A stretch of DNA of 64,000 nt from JAXGPL01 sp040766985 (GTDB taxonomy: Bacteria > Bacillota > Sulfobacillia > JAUYEG01). The stretch spans positions 1 to 64,000 of the forward strand of contig JAXGPL010000010.1 of the NCBI GenBank assembly GCA_040766985.1, in the 5' to 3' direction. Under the pieces are notes generated by a model, which searched no databases, was not told the origin of the DNA, and saw only the letters and a list, made by a program, of their open reading frames with translations. Of this stretch, positions 55,049-64,000 are shown piece after piece (the stretch's first letter is position 1; each line of letters opens with the position of its first letter). Position numbers and translations under genes: made by a program.

Positions 55049-56866
55049 ATGACCCCGGCAGAGAGGCGGCCAGCGATGCTGCTGCTAGACTCGGCACAGG
55101 CCAGGGACCTCGACGCCCACGCGCAACGACTCGGCATCCCCGGCATTGCTTTGATGGAGGCGGCGGCAGCCAAGTCATGCATCGTCGCCTGTCACATGCT
55201 CGGCCGCCGCAGGCCCCCGCGCGAAGGGCCAAACGCGGGAACTCACCGGTGTCTTGTCAAGGGCCACGTTGCCATCCTCGCGGGCAAGGGCAACAACGGC
55301 GGCGACGGCATTGCGCTGGCCCGCCACCTTCGTTCGCTGGGAGTCGGGGTGAGCCTGTATCTCTGCGGCGGGGCAGGGGCTCCATCCGAGGCCACAGCCA
55401 ACCTTGCGGCGTGGCGGGCGGCAGGGGGGGCCGTTCGGGATGCGGGCGAGGGCGAGGGGTTCTGGGATGCGCTGGCGCTGAATCTAACGCACCGCCCGGC
55501 ACTGGTTGTGGACGCTCTGCTCGGGATCGGCAGAGCCGGCCGCTCCGGCGGCGGGATCGGGCGGGCAGTGACGCTTGTCCGGCAGGTTGAGTGCCGTCCC
55601 GTACTGTCTTTGGATGTCCCGACCGGGCTCAACGCCGACACGGGGCGGGCCTATTCGCCGCACATCCAGGCGGATGTGACCGTGACTTTCGGCTACGCAA
55701 AGCCGGGCCTGTTCACCGCGGACGGGCGCGATACCTGCGGCAGGGTCGTGGTTGCGTCAATCGGCCTTCCGGGGTCGGCAGGGCCGCACGCGTTGGCGCC
55801 GGGCACGGCAAGCTTGAGCGGTGAGGGGCATGGCGGCGGGGAGACGCGGCTGTTCGAGTCAACCCTGGCCGGCGAGTTCCTCCCGCCACGCGCCCAATCC
55901 ACGCACAAGGGCGAGGCAGGCCGCGTTCTGGCCATCGCCGGGTCTGCGGGGATGACCGGTGCGGCAGCCCTGGCCGGGCTTGGAGCCGTCCGCGGCGGGG
56001 CTGGCCTGGTCACAATCGGCACCGCGGCGAGCCAGCAACCGGTCGTTGCCGCCTCGTTGCGCGAAGCGATGACCATACCGCTCGCGGACGGCGGGCGAGG
56101 TGCAATCGGCCGCGAAGCCTTGGACGCGGCGTTGCAGGCCGCAGAGGGCGCCGACGCCGTGGCCCTTGGTCCGGGGCTTGGGAGGCCCCCTCGAGACTGC
56201 CGGCTTTGTGCGCGACTTTGTCAACCGGGCCCGCCGGCCGCTGGTCCTCGACGCGGACGGGCTCAACGCGTTCGAGGGAGAGGCCGCCGCGCTGGCCAAG
56301 AGGCGGGGCGGCCGGGCCCTCGCGATCACCCCGCACCCCGGAGAAGCGGCCCGGCTGTTGGGCACCGGGGTCCAGGAGGTCGAGGCGGACAGGCTTGCGG
56401 CGGCCCGCCTGCTGGCAGGGTTTCCAACGCGATCTGCCTGCTCAAGGGCAGCGGCACGGTCGTCGCGGCGCCGGGCGGCGAATGCTTCGTCATTCCGGCC
56501 GGCAACCCGGGCATGGCCACGGGCGGGATGGGGGATGTGCTGACGGGCTTGGTGGCTTCCTTGTGGGCGCAATACATGGCCCGCGCCGGAGGGGAGCGGA
56601 GTGGCGCGCTCGGTGGCGAACGCGAATGGCAACAAGCGGCCTTGGTCCTTGCGGCTTCGGCGGCGATGGTTCACGCCACGGCAGGCGACCTGGCCGCTGT
56701 CGCGGTAGGCCCCGCGGGGCTACGGGCGGGCGATGTGGCCGAGCGCCTGCCGGCCGCGCTGGCTGCGGCAACGACCGTCCGTACCGTGGGGTTGCACCCG
56801 CGCTTGCGGCCGCCGCGTCTGCACAGGCCTGAAGGGCCTGCCGGAGGGGTCGTGCTGATTGACTGA
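55049..56866 (+). CDS. nnrD: NAD(P)H-hydrate epimerase/dehydratase, two frameshifts
   Basis: A bifunctional repair enzyme. The N-terminal epimerase (YjeF_N) has GKGNNGGDGIALARHL and LSLDVPTGLNADTG. The C-terminal ADP-dependent dehydratase has VLAIAGSAGMTGAAALAG and NPGMATGGMGDVLTG. Between about 56190 and 56420 the correct protein (LVLDADGLNAF, ITPHPGEAARLLG) is in another frame: an extra C in the C5 run at 56186-56190 and a later loss near 56420 compensate. Without these changes it would be a normal full-length enzyme. Confidence 0.85.
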   Translation: MTPAERRPAMLLLDSAQARDLDAHAQRLGIPGIALMEAAAAKSCIVACHMLGRRRPPREGPNAGTHRCLVKGHVAILAGKGNNGGDGIALARHLRSLGVGVSLYLCGGAGAPSEATANLAAWRAAGGAVRDAGEGEGFWDALALNLTHRPALVVDALLGIGRAGRSGGGIGRAVTLVRQVECRPVLSLDVPTGLNADTGRAYSPHIQADVTVTFGYAKPGLFTADGRDTCGRVVVASIGLPGSAGPHALAPGTASLSGEGHGGGETRLFESTLAGEFLPPRAQSTHKGEAGRVLAIAGSAGMTGAAALAGLGAVRGGAGLVTIGTAASQQPVVAASLREAMTIPLADGGRGAIGREALDAALQAAEGADAVALGPGLGRPPRDCRLCARLCQPGPPAAGPRRGRAQRVRGRGRRAGQEAGRPGPRDHPAPRRSGPAVGHRGPGGRGGQACGGPPAGRVSNAICLLKGSGTVVAAPGGECFVIPAGNPGMATGGMGDVLTGLVASLWAQYMARAGGERSGALGGEREWQQAALVLAASAAMVHATAGDLAAVAVGPAGLRAGDVAERLPAALAAATTVRTVGLHPRLRPPRLHRPEGPAGGVVLID

Positions 56867-58025
56867 TCGCCCGCAGCGGGGCGGGGGCCCCGATCGCCAC
56901 TCTGGAACGCGCCCGACCCGGGCGGAACACTCCGGGCGCCGCCGCCGGGTCCGTATCCTCTTGGCGGTCGCGCTGCTCGCCATCGGCCTGGGTACGGCAA
57001 CGTGGTACGTCCTCGACAGGCCGCCGTCGCCCACGGCCTTGATCGCGCGGGCTCAGCGGGCGCGTGCCGCGATCGGCGGGGCCTCCTTCGTGCTCACTTC
57101 GCCATGGCCGCAGGCGCAACCGCCGGTGAGCGGACTCCCTGGGGCGCGTACCTTGCTCGGCGGCGTGGACGGTGAACGTTCGTGGCGTGTCCTCTGGCGA
57201 AGCGACGGTTCAATGCGCGCCGAGTTGCGCGAACCGGCCGATGCGGCGGGCACGTTGACCATCCTCACGCCCACGGCGGCCTGGGTCTGGAGCCCGCTGC
57301 TGAAGGTCGCGATCTCCGGCGAGCCGGCCGGGGCGGCGCCGCTCTGGGTCGACGGTGTTCTGGCGGCGGCTGCGGCCGGAGTGGGCCGCGCGGGGCGGGT
57401 TACCGTCGCAGGCGGGGCCTACGTTGCCGATTTTCCCGTAGCCACGCCGCAATCCGGCCGTCTGAGGGTCAGTTTCGACCGCAGATCCGGCCTGCCTGTA
57501 GCTGCGGACCTCCTCGACGTCAACGGCAGGCTGCTTGGTGCGCTGGAGGTGAGCGAAATGGACCTCTCTCCGGCGGTGGGCGACGACGACTTTGACTTTG
57601 CCCCGCCGGAGGGGACGCGGGTGATCGCTGTCGGGCGCGTCGAAAGCTTACCCGACGTTTCGTCGGCGGCTGCGGCGGCGGCGCTCCCACCCGTCGAGCC
57701 AGGGCACTTGCCTGCAGGTTTCGAGTTGGCCGCGGTGAACCTATTCGGGCGTGGCGAAGGGGCCTCGCTGGTGCTGACCTATCGCCGCCCCGGCGACGGC
57801 GACGGCGCTGTCGGCGGGCTGTTGTCGCTGACCCAGGCCAGAGCGGGGGCCGGTTACCTTCCGTTGCCGTACGGCACTCCGGTAACGATCGGCGGTTCCG
57901 AAGGCCGGTCGTTTGAGCTTGGGGAGTTGCGCGGGCTGGATTGGCGCGCCGGCGACTATGCTTTGAGTCTGTTCGGGACGGTTTCGGCGGCCGAACTGCT
58001 GCAGGTCGCCGCTTCAGTGCGGTGA
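56859..58025 (+). CDS. LolA/MucB-like membrane-anchored protein
   Basis: 388 aa. A basic N-terminal arm, one membrane segment (VRILLAVALLAIGLGTATW, about 31-49), then an outer domain resembling the LolA/RseB beta half-barrel (SWRVLWRSDGSMRAEL, AWVWSPLLKVA, LRVSFDRRSGLPV) and a C-terminal DUF4367-like part. Similar genes sit between nnrD and alr in other Clostridia. The role is unproven; binding of a lipid or sensing at the surface is inferred from fold. The TTG start overlaps the nnrD stop. Confidence 0.7.
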   Translation: MTDRPQRGGGPDRHSGTRPTRAEHSGRRRRVRILLAVALLAIGLGTATWYVLDRPPSPTALIARAQRARAAIGGASFVLTSPWPQAQPPVSGLPGARTLLGGVDGERSWRVLWRSDGSMRAELREPADAAGTLTILTPTAAWVWSPLLKVAISGEPAGAAPLWVDGVLAAAAAGVGRAGRVTVAGGAYVADFPVATPQSGRLRVSFDRRSGLPVAADLLDVNGRLLGALEVSEMDLSPAVGDDDFDFAPPEGTRVIAVGRVESLPDVSSAAAAAALPPVEPGHLPAGFELAAVNLFGRGEGASLVLTYRRPGDGDGAVGGLLSLTQARAGAGYLPLPYGTPVTIGGSEGRSFELGELRGLDWRAGDYALSLFGTVSAAELLQVAASVR

Positions 58026-58056
58026 CGCCGCCCGTCCCACTGGAGGTGTCGCCGTC

Positions 58057-59307
58057 TTGCCCGGAGCTCGTTCAATTCCGCCCTTGAGGCCGACCTTCGC
58101 GATCATCGACCTCGACGCAATTGCTCACAACGTTCGCGAACTACGGAGGATCACATCCCCCGGGGCGCAACTGATGACCGTGATCAAGGCCGACGCGTAC
58201 GGCCACGGCCTGACCGAAGTAGCGCCGACGTGCCTTGGGAGCGGAGCTTCGCGTCTCGGCGTGGCGATCCCAGATGAAGCATTTGCCCTGCGTAACAGCG
58301 GGATTGAAGCTCCGATCCTGGTCATCGGTCACTGCGCGCCGTGGCAGGCGGAGCACATGGTCCGCGGCGGGATCGCCGGGGCGGTTTCCAGGTACGAGGA
58401 CGCCGCCGCATTCTCGGCGGCTGCCGTCAAGCTCGGCCTAAAGGCCGCCGTCCACATCAAGGTCGATACCGGGATGGCGCGCCTCGGGATATGGCCCGGC
58501 ACAGAGGGACTCTCAGTCGCCGAGCGGATCGCCCGGCTCCCGGGCATCGATCTGGAGGGCGTCTTTACGCACTTCGCGTCCGCTGACGAGGCCGATAAGG
58601 CATACACTCTGGAGCAATTGGAGCGGTACCTGGGGTTCGTCGACGGCCTCGCCCGCCGCGGCATCAAGCCGCAGTTCCGCCACGCGGCCAACAGCGCCGC
58701 CCTGCTCGACCTGCCGGATGCGCATCTGGACATGGTCAGGCCCGGCGTGCTCATCGGTGGCCTGTGGCCGTCGGATGAAGTCCAGCGCCGCATCGATCTG
58801 CGCCCGGCGATGACGCTCCTGACCTTCGCGGCATACGTCAAGAACGTCCCGGCAGGGCGAAAGGTGAGCTACGGGTCGACTTACGAGACCGGAGGCCCCT
58901 CAAGGCTCGCCACACTGCCGCTGGGATATCATGACGGCTACAAGCGTGGTTACTCCAACCGTGCTGCGGTGCTCGTCGAAGGCCGCCGCGCGCCTGTTCG
59001 AGGTCGGGTCTGCATGGACCAGGCCATCGTCGATGTGACGGGGATCCCGGGCGTCGAGGCGGGGGCGCCGGTGGTCGCGCTCGGGCGTTACGGCCGGGAG
59101 CGGGTTTCGGCGGAGGAACTGGGCGGCCTCATCGGCACGATCGGATACGAAATCGTCACCACAGTGGGTAAGCGGGTGCCCCGGCTGTATGTCAAGGCCG
59201 GCCGGCCCGTACATCTTGCGTCGACGCTTGGCAGCTGGGACCTCGGCGGTTGGCAGGACCTTCCTTGGCCCGGCGTCGAAGCTGCCTTTTCGCGCATCAC
59301 CGAGTGA
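58057..59307 (+). CDS. alr: Alanine racemase
   Basis: 416 aa. PLP lysine K44 in VIKADAYGHG and the opposite base Y272 in KVSYGSTY, with LPLGYHDGY and GRVCMDQAIVDVT. It makes D-alanine for peptidoglycan and could also feed D-alanine into breakdown, given the D-amino-acid enzymes in the window. TTG 58057 has GGAGGTG 8 bases upstream. The C-terminal 30 residues are longer than usual. Confidence 0.94.
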   Translation: MPGARSIPPLRPTFAIIDLDAIAHNVRELRRITSPGAQLMTVIKADAYGHGLTEVAPTCLGSGASRLGVAIPDEAFALRNSGIEAPILVIGHCAPWQAEHMVRGGIAGAVSRYEDAAAFSAAAVKLGLKAAVHIKVDTGMARLGIWPGTEGLSVAERIARLPGIDLEGVFTHFASADEADKAYTLEQLERYLGFVDGLARRGIKPQFRHAANSAALLDLPDAHLDMVRPGVLIGGLWPSDEVQRRIDLRPAMTLLTFAAYVKNVPAGRKVSYGSTYETGGPSRLATLPLGYHDGYKRGYSNRAAVLVEGRRAPVRGRVCMDQAIVDVTGIPGVEAGAPVVALGRYGRERVSAEELGGLIGTIGYEIVTTVGKRVPRLYVKAGRPVHLASTLGSWDLGGWQDLPWPGVEAAFSRITE

Positions 59308-59318
59308 GGAGGCGCACT

Positions 59319-60048
59319 ATGCGCAGTAAACCGTTAATCGGCATTCTTCCCAGCTATGACACCAAGGAAGGCACAATCAGCCTCCGGCAGGAGTATGCAG
59401 CCATGACGGATCGCGGAGGTGGGCGGCGTGCCGGTCGTGCTGCCGGTCGCGCCGATGTCCGCGCCTGAAGAGCAGTGGCGCTGCTCAGTCGAGCATCTCG
59501 ACGGCCTTCTTGCCAGCGGCGGGCCGGACATCGATCCCAACCTCTTCGGTCAGGCTCCGGTCCGCGGTCTGGGCTCGATCTCTCCCGAACGCGACAGGTA
59601 CGAGATGGTGATCGTCAGACGGGCGCTAGAGCTGGATATGCCCGTCCTCGGGATCTGCCGGGGGATTCAGACCCTCGCCGTCGCCGCGGGCGGCACACTC
59701 TACCAGGACATCAACAGCCAGGTCAGCGGTGTGCTGAAGCACCGCCAGGACGCGCCGTACTGGCACGTCAGCCATATCGTCAAGTGCGTCCCGGGGAGCG
59801 CCGTCGCATCGGCGCACGGCAGCGAGGAGTTCATGGTCAATACTTTCCACCACCAAACCGTCAAGGATGTGCCGGAGGGCTTCGTCGCGACGGCCCATGC
59901 TCCAGACGGGCTGATCGAGGCGATGGAGAGCACCGCCCACCGATGCGTCATTGGCGTCCAGTGGCATCCCGAGGGCATCTGGCCCCGCGACCGGTTCCAC
60001 CTGGCGACCTTCCGCCGCCTGGTCGAAGCGGCCCGCAGGCAGGCCTGA
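59319..60048 (+). CDS. C26-type gamma-glutamyl hydrolase (PuuD-like), one frameshift
   Basis: From ATG 59319 (AGGAGG 6 bases upstream) it reads KPLIGILPSYDTKEGTISL, then loses frame near 59410-59420; the other frame continues GGVPVVLPVAPMSA to the end. Class-I amidotransferase triad: Cys in VLGICRGIQTLA and His/Glu in GVQWHPEG. Such enzymes split gamma-glutamyl amides such as gamma-glutamyl-GABA. It is followed by a P1 peptidase and an asparaginase, suggesting an amide-degrading operon. Confidence 0.85.
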
Positions 60049-60118
60049 CCGCCCGGCCCCAACACAGGCGACGCCCCCGACGGCGAACGCCGCCCGGCGG
60101 GCAGACGAGGTGTAGCAG

Positions 60119-61287
60119 ATGCAGACCGGCAAACGTCCGCGGGCGCGTGAAGCGGGTATCGTCATCGGTACCATGCCGCCCGGCAAGTACAACGCCATCA
60201 CCGACGTTCCCGGTGTGGCAGTAGGGCACGTCACGCTGGTTTCCGGGGACGGCCCTCAGCCCGGGACACGGTCCTGTGCGGACCGGCGTCACCGCGATCC
60301 TCCCGCACCAGGGCAATCTGTTCCGCCGCAAGGCTCCGGCGGCGGTGGATGTGATCAACGGCTTCGGCAGTCCACGGGCCTCGCCCAGATCGCCGAACTG
60401 GGCAACATCGAGACTCCCATCCTCCTCACCAACACCTTGAGCGTGGTGCGTTTGGGATGCCGTGGTGACGTACATGATCGCCGGCAACCCGGACATCGGC
60501 ATCGGCACGGTCGGCACGGTCAACCCCGTGGTGGGGAGTGCAACGACGGCTACCTCAACGATATCCAGGGGCGCCATGTCAAGGAGGAGCACGTGCTCGC
60601 GGCCCTGGCCTCGGCTGCGACAGGCCCCGTCGCCGAGGGATGCGTCGGCGCCGGCACAGGGATGTCGGCGTTCGGCTGGAAGGGCGGCATCGGCACGGCA
60701 TCGCGGGTTCTGCTCGAGGAGTACGGCGACTTTGTCGTCGGCGTGCTGCTCCCGGCCAACTTCGGCCGCCGGGAGGACCTCGTGATCGACGGCGTTCCTG
60801 TCGGCCGGGACCTCAAGGATTGACCCCGCCGCCTGAGCCCGCACCGCCGGATGCCGGGACGGGCGGCGCGGTACCGTCCGGCGAGCAGTTTGACCTCGAT
60901 ATCGGTTCGGTGATGGTCATCCTCGGCACGGACGCGCCGTTGACCGACCGCCAACTCGGCCGGCTCGCGCGCCGCGTCGGAATGGGCCTGCCCGCACCGG
61001 CAGCATCGCAGGTCACGGTAGCGGCGACTTCGTCATCGCGTTCGCCAACTCGCAGCCTCCAGCCCCTCGACTTCGAAACCGTGACCTACCGCGAGACGAG
61101 GGTCGCCGAAGAAGGCCGGGGCATGGGGGCGCTGTTCCAGGCCACCATCGAGGCCACCGAAGAGGCGGTTGTCAGCGCCTTGTTCGCCGCCGAAACCACC
61201 GAAGGACGGGACGGCCACGTTCGCTACGGCCTCCCGATTGACGAAGTACTGCAAATCATGGCACGTCACGGGAGGCCAAGAAAGTGA
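60119..61287 (+). pseudogene. P1 family (DmpA/S58) aminopeptidase, many frameshifts
   Basis: Pieces in all three frames make one P1-type self-cleaving aminopeptidase: GIVIGTMPPGKYNAITDVPG, RTGVTAILPHQGNLFRRKAP, TGLAQIAELGNIETPILLTN, TYMIAGNPDIGIGTVG, CVGAGTGMSAFGWKGGIGTA (the autocleavage region) and LFQATIEATEEAVVSALFAA. At least six indels are needed, near 60255, 60370, 60445, 60535, 60825 and 61005. The protein sequence is well kept, so error is as likely as decay. The family releases N-terminal residues, including D-amino acids in DmpA. Confidence 0.8.
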
Positions 61288-62290
61288 CCGTTCCGCAAGT
61301 TCAGGTCGCCCGCGGCCCGATGGTCGAGTGCGTCCACCAGCTTGCCATCGCGGTTTGCGACAGCCGGGGCGGACTCATCGCATCTGCCGGCGACCCGCAC
61401 TACGTCACGTTCATGCGTTCGTCAGCAAAGCCGCTGCAGGCCCTCGCGTTGGTCGAAACCGGCGCCGCCGCACACTTCGGCCTGACGCCGGATGAGATCG
61501 CCCAGACCTGCGCCTCGCATAGCGGCGAGGATATCCATGTCAGGACGGTCCGCAGCATCCTTGCCAAGGCCGGCGTGCCCGAGGCCGCCTTGCATTGCGG
61601 CGTACACGCTCCTGTCGATCGGGCGGCCGCCCGCGCATTGACCGCGGCGGGCCTGCAGCCGACAGAGGTTCACTGCAATTGCTCCGGCAAGCACTCGGGG
61701 ATGCTGGCCACTGCGGCGCATATGGGTTGGCCGCTTGACGGCTACTGGCGGACTGAACACCCGCTCCAGCAGTTGATCCTGCAGAACGTCGGTGCGATGG
61801 CCGGCATCGATCCGGATCGAATCATAATCGGCGTTGACGGCTGCGGTGTGCCGGTCCACGGAATGCCCCTGTCGGCGATGGCAACCGCGTTTGCCCGCCT
61901 CGCCGACCCGAGCGGGCTCAGCCCCGAGCGGGCTTCCGCGGTCCGCGCGATAGTCTCGGCGATGCAGGCCCACCCGCCGAACGTTGCCGGCCACGGGCGC
62001 TTTACCACCGCGGTGATGGAGAAGGCCCGGCCTGACATCGTAGCGAAATCCGGCGCCGAAGCCGTCCACTGCCTCGGTTTGCCCAACTGGGGTTGGGCAT
62101 GGCCCTCAAGGTCATCGACGGCGGCAGCCGGGCAACGTACCCGGCGACGATGGAGGTCCTGGCGCAGCTTGGGGCGATCAGCCCGGAGCAGATGGCAGCG
62201 CTTTCGGAGTGGCATGAGCCGCAGGTGCGCAATATGCTGGGCGATGTTGTCGGGAGCGTGAAGGCGCAGTTCACTTTGCAGAGGTCCTAG
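61284..62290 (+). CDS. Asparaginase II family amidohydrolase, one frameshift
   Basis: From GTG 61284 (GGGAGG 8 bases upstream): VARGPMVECVHQLAIAV, TFMRSSAKPLQALAL, HCNCSGKHSGML and GVDGCGVPVHGMPL, the core of the L-asparaginase II family (unrelated to AnsA/AnsB). The frame breaks near 62085-62095, and the last 65 residues (LGMALKVIDGGSRA to QFTLQRS) are in the next frame. It should free ammonia from asparagine or related amides. It overlaps the P1 peptidase stop by 4 bases. Confidence 0.87.
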
Positions 62291-62350
62291 CAAATGGCCG
62301 GGTCCGTTGAGCCAGGCGGGCCCGGCGGCGAAGAGAGGGGAGTGGATCAC

Positions 62351-63233
62351 TTGATCAAGATCAACAAGCAAACCCTGCCGGTCGTCTCGGTAATGGGCGA
62401 GGTATCCCATCCCGGCATGCGTGCGGCCTACCGCACCGGTTTCGACGGTGTGTCGAGGGTTGTCGCCGGCACCGGCGGCATCACCTACAATCTTCGCATC
62501 GGGGATCGGGCTCTAGGCTGGACCGCGGACCACGTCGAACCGGGTGTCAGTTCGAAGAACAAAGACGAGGTCAGCAACGCGGGCTACAACACGCTTGCTT
62601 GCGTGGGCAACGTAGCGTACGTGGTCAGTGGCGACGCTATGGGGGGCCAAGGGCTACGTCACGGGGACCCACGGCGGCATCGAGCACGTCCTGATCGACT
62701 TTGAGCCGGAAGTGCTGGAGAAACTGGTTATCGGCGACAAGATCCAGGTGCGCTCGTGCGGGCAGGGCATGGAGATCGAGGACTATCCCGGCGTCAAGTG
62801 CATGAACCTGGATCCGGACCTCTTCGCGAAAATGAACGTCAGGGAAGGCGAAGGCGGCGTTCTGGAGGTCCCCGTCGCGGCAATCGTACCGGCGGAATTG
62901 ATGGGCTCGGGTATCGGTGCGGCGTCAGCGGAGAAGGGCGACTATGACATCACGACCCAGGATGCCGAGGCCTTGAGGGAGCACGGCCTCGAAGACATCC
63001 GCCTGGGGGATATCGTCGCGGTCCGCGACCGCTCGTCCTTCTACGGGCGTAGCTACCGCAAGGGCGCGATCGAGATCGGCGTCGTTGTTCACAGCGACTC
63101 CAAGATCTCAGGCCACGGCCCGGGGGTCACGACGCTTCTGACCGCTAACCGGGGCGAGATCCGGCCGGTGCTGGATCCGAACGCCAATATCGCGTATTAC
63201 CTGGGTGTCAGGAAACCAGGTGGCAAGAGCTGA
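62351..63233 (+). CDS. DUF4438 domain protein, one frameshift
   Basis: The protein starts LIKINKQTLPVVSVMGEVSH and runs to VVSGDAMGG; at the G6 run (62641-62646) one extra G shifts the frame, and AKGYVTGTHGGIEHVLIDF continues correctly to the end. Restored length is about 293 aa. The family is found next to peptidases and D-amino-acid enzymes in thermophilic and anaerobic bacteria, and its role is not known. The start may be TTG 62351 (GAGAGGGG upstream) or GTG 62342. Confidence 0.82.
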
Positions 63234-63256
63234 GCCTGGCCGCAGCCGCAAAACAG

Positions 63257-63284
63257 GGCGGGCGGGGCCCGTGCTCCGCCCGCC
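63257..63284 (+). terminator. Likely terminator hairpin after DUF4438
   Basis: GGCGGGCGG (63257-63265) pairs with CCGCCCGCC (63276-63284) around a 10-base loop; the following bases TCGCTTGTG are only weakly T-rich. Confidence 0.6.
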
Positions 63285-63356
63285 TCGCTTGTGTGGCAGG
63301 ATTTATCCACGGAAGCCAACAATTACATGGCTACTCGGAGTTGGGGGTGCGGGCCG

Positions 63357-64000
63357 TTGAGCACACAGGGCATCATTGAGCGCAGGGCGGAGCTTTTGTT
63401 TGAGGGGCCTGGTTTTTCTGGAACAGTCCGCCTTGAGTTTCGTTCGACCTTCGTGGGCAAAGGCGAGGAATCGTCCATCCGCATTCCTGACGATGCGCTT
63501 GAGGACAAGCATCTGGAGCTGGATTGGGACGGAGAGGACCTCTGGCTGATCTACCTGGGCAAGGGCATCAGGCCCGTGGTCAACGGGGATCTGGTTGCGG
63601 AAGCCAACCTCCAGTCGGGGGATCGCGTCGAGATCGGCGAGCATGTGTTCCGGGTCAGGATCCTCCGCCGGACCCGTCCGGGGGCGCCCGCACCACGCAC
63701 ACAGCAGCCGGCCGCCACGACCGAGCCGGATGCCGCCGCTGCAACGCAAGCCGCCGAGCAGGCGCCCCCGCCGCTGCCGCCGTCGCCAGACGAGCAGGTG
63801 CTTCTCGAGTTCACGGTCCATCAACTGCTTGAGCAACCGCGCAAGGGCATGATCGTCGGGGCCGGCACCGTGATCTTCTTCCTGGCCATGTGGTTCTTCA
63901 TCATCCCCGGTAACGTCCCGTTGATGTTGCTCGCGGTCATTATCCTGCTCGGCGCGGTCGGAGCCTTCGTTTTCCCGCTGCACTACAGGATCACAGAGGC
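63357..64000 (+). CDS. FHA-domain membrane protein, cut by window end
   Basis: The frame is open to the last base. Residues 1-110 form an FHA-like beta sandwich (EESSIRIPDDALEDKHLELD, LVAEANLQSGDRVEIGEHVF), which usually binds phosphothreonine; the strict G-R and S-x-x-H residues are only partly kept (DALEDKH). A Pro/Ala/Gln-rich linker (about 112-150) follows, then two membrane helices (about 167-205). TTG 63357 has GGGGGTG 6 bases upstream; ATG 63327 is in frame. Such proteins often work beside Ser/Thr kinases, to be expected downstream. Confidence 0.7.
   Translation, partial: MSTQGIIERRAELLFEGPGFSGTVRLEFRSTFVGKGEESSIRIPDDALEDKHLELDWDGEDLWLIYLGKGIRPVVNGDLVAEANLQSGDRVEIGEHVFRVRILRRTRPGAPAPRTQQPAATTEPDAAAATQAAEQAPPPLPPSPDEQVLLEFTVHQLLEQPRKGMIVGAGTVIFFLAMWFFIIPGNVPLMLLAVIILLGAVGAFVFPLHYRITE

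Noticed and set aside
1..64000. CRISPR arrays, rRNA and tRNA genes
   Set aside because: No regularly spaced repeats and no rRNA or cloverleaf-like sequence were seen in the gaps on reading by eye.

Overview
The window looks like part of a chromosome from a high-GC, strictly anaerobic member of the Bacillota (Firmicutes, clostridial/Peptococcaceae-like grade). The reasons are the gene order cdaA-cdaR-glmM followed by a glmS ribozyme and glmS, the acpS-nnrD-(LolA-like)-alr block, bshC (bacillithiol synthesis), a selenocysteine-containing selD next to selA, a tungsten-type aldehyde:ferredoxin oxidoreductase, many ferredoxin-type domains, ADP-forming acyl-CoA ligase, FeoAB iron uptake and strong AGGAGG/GGGGG ribosome sites. 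Starts are often GTG or TTG. No species is claimed.

Layout. 0-1.4 kb: IS1182-type insertion sequence cut by the window edge. 2-10 kb: feoAB, a membrane-anchored M16 peptidase, an uncharacterised Cys-motif protein, two decayed gene remnants, and a polytopic LuxR-type regulator divergent from a lipoprotein. 10-23 kb is the most unusual part. Two NifX-like/DUF5320 clusters flank a sensor-kinase, MATE, APH and TIGR04076 segment. Cluster A (11.6-13.4 kb, minus) has a textbook sigma-54 promoter and is divergent from a sigma-54 activator gene. Cluster B (20.0-23.0 kb, minus) has two MinD-type ATPases with inserted ferredoxin domains, one of which has a TAG codon at the signature lysine of its Walker A motif. 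The set resembles the orange-protein (ORP) system of Desulfovibrio. 23-33 kb: cyclophilin, NodB-type deacetylase, nitroreductase, ferredoxin-linked aldo/keto reductase, C45-type hydrolase, two MFS carriers, M20 peptidase, dinB and a HAD phosphatase. 34-42.6 kb: selA, selD (UGA-encoded Sec19 with SECIS hairpin), bshC, N-acyl-D-amino-acid deacylase and an ADP-forming acyl-CoA ligase pair, closed by a strong terminator. 42.7-48.7 kb: RND exporter and a 4xFe-S/AOR fusion. 48.7-54.4 kb: c-di-AMP and aminosugar module with the glmS ribozyme. 54.6-63.2 kb: acpS, nnrD, LolA-like protein, alr, then a peptide/amide module (C26 amidotransferase-like hydrolase, P1 peptidase, asparaginase II, DUF4438). The window ends inside an FHA-domain membrane protein.

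Several conserved genes (sigma-54 activator, MATE, one DUF5320, nnrD, C26 hydrolase, P1 peptidase, asparaginase, DUF4438, an MFS) are broken by single-base indels. Several lie in or beside short homopolymers, and each fragment keeps a good protein sequence. That pattern fits assembly or sequencing error at least as well as real decay, so these genes are described across the breaks.
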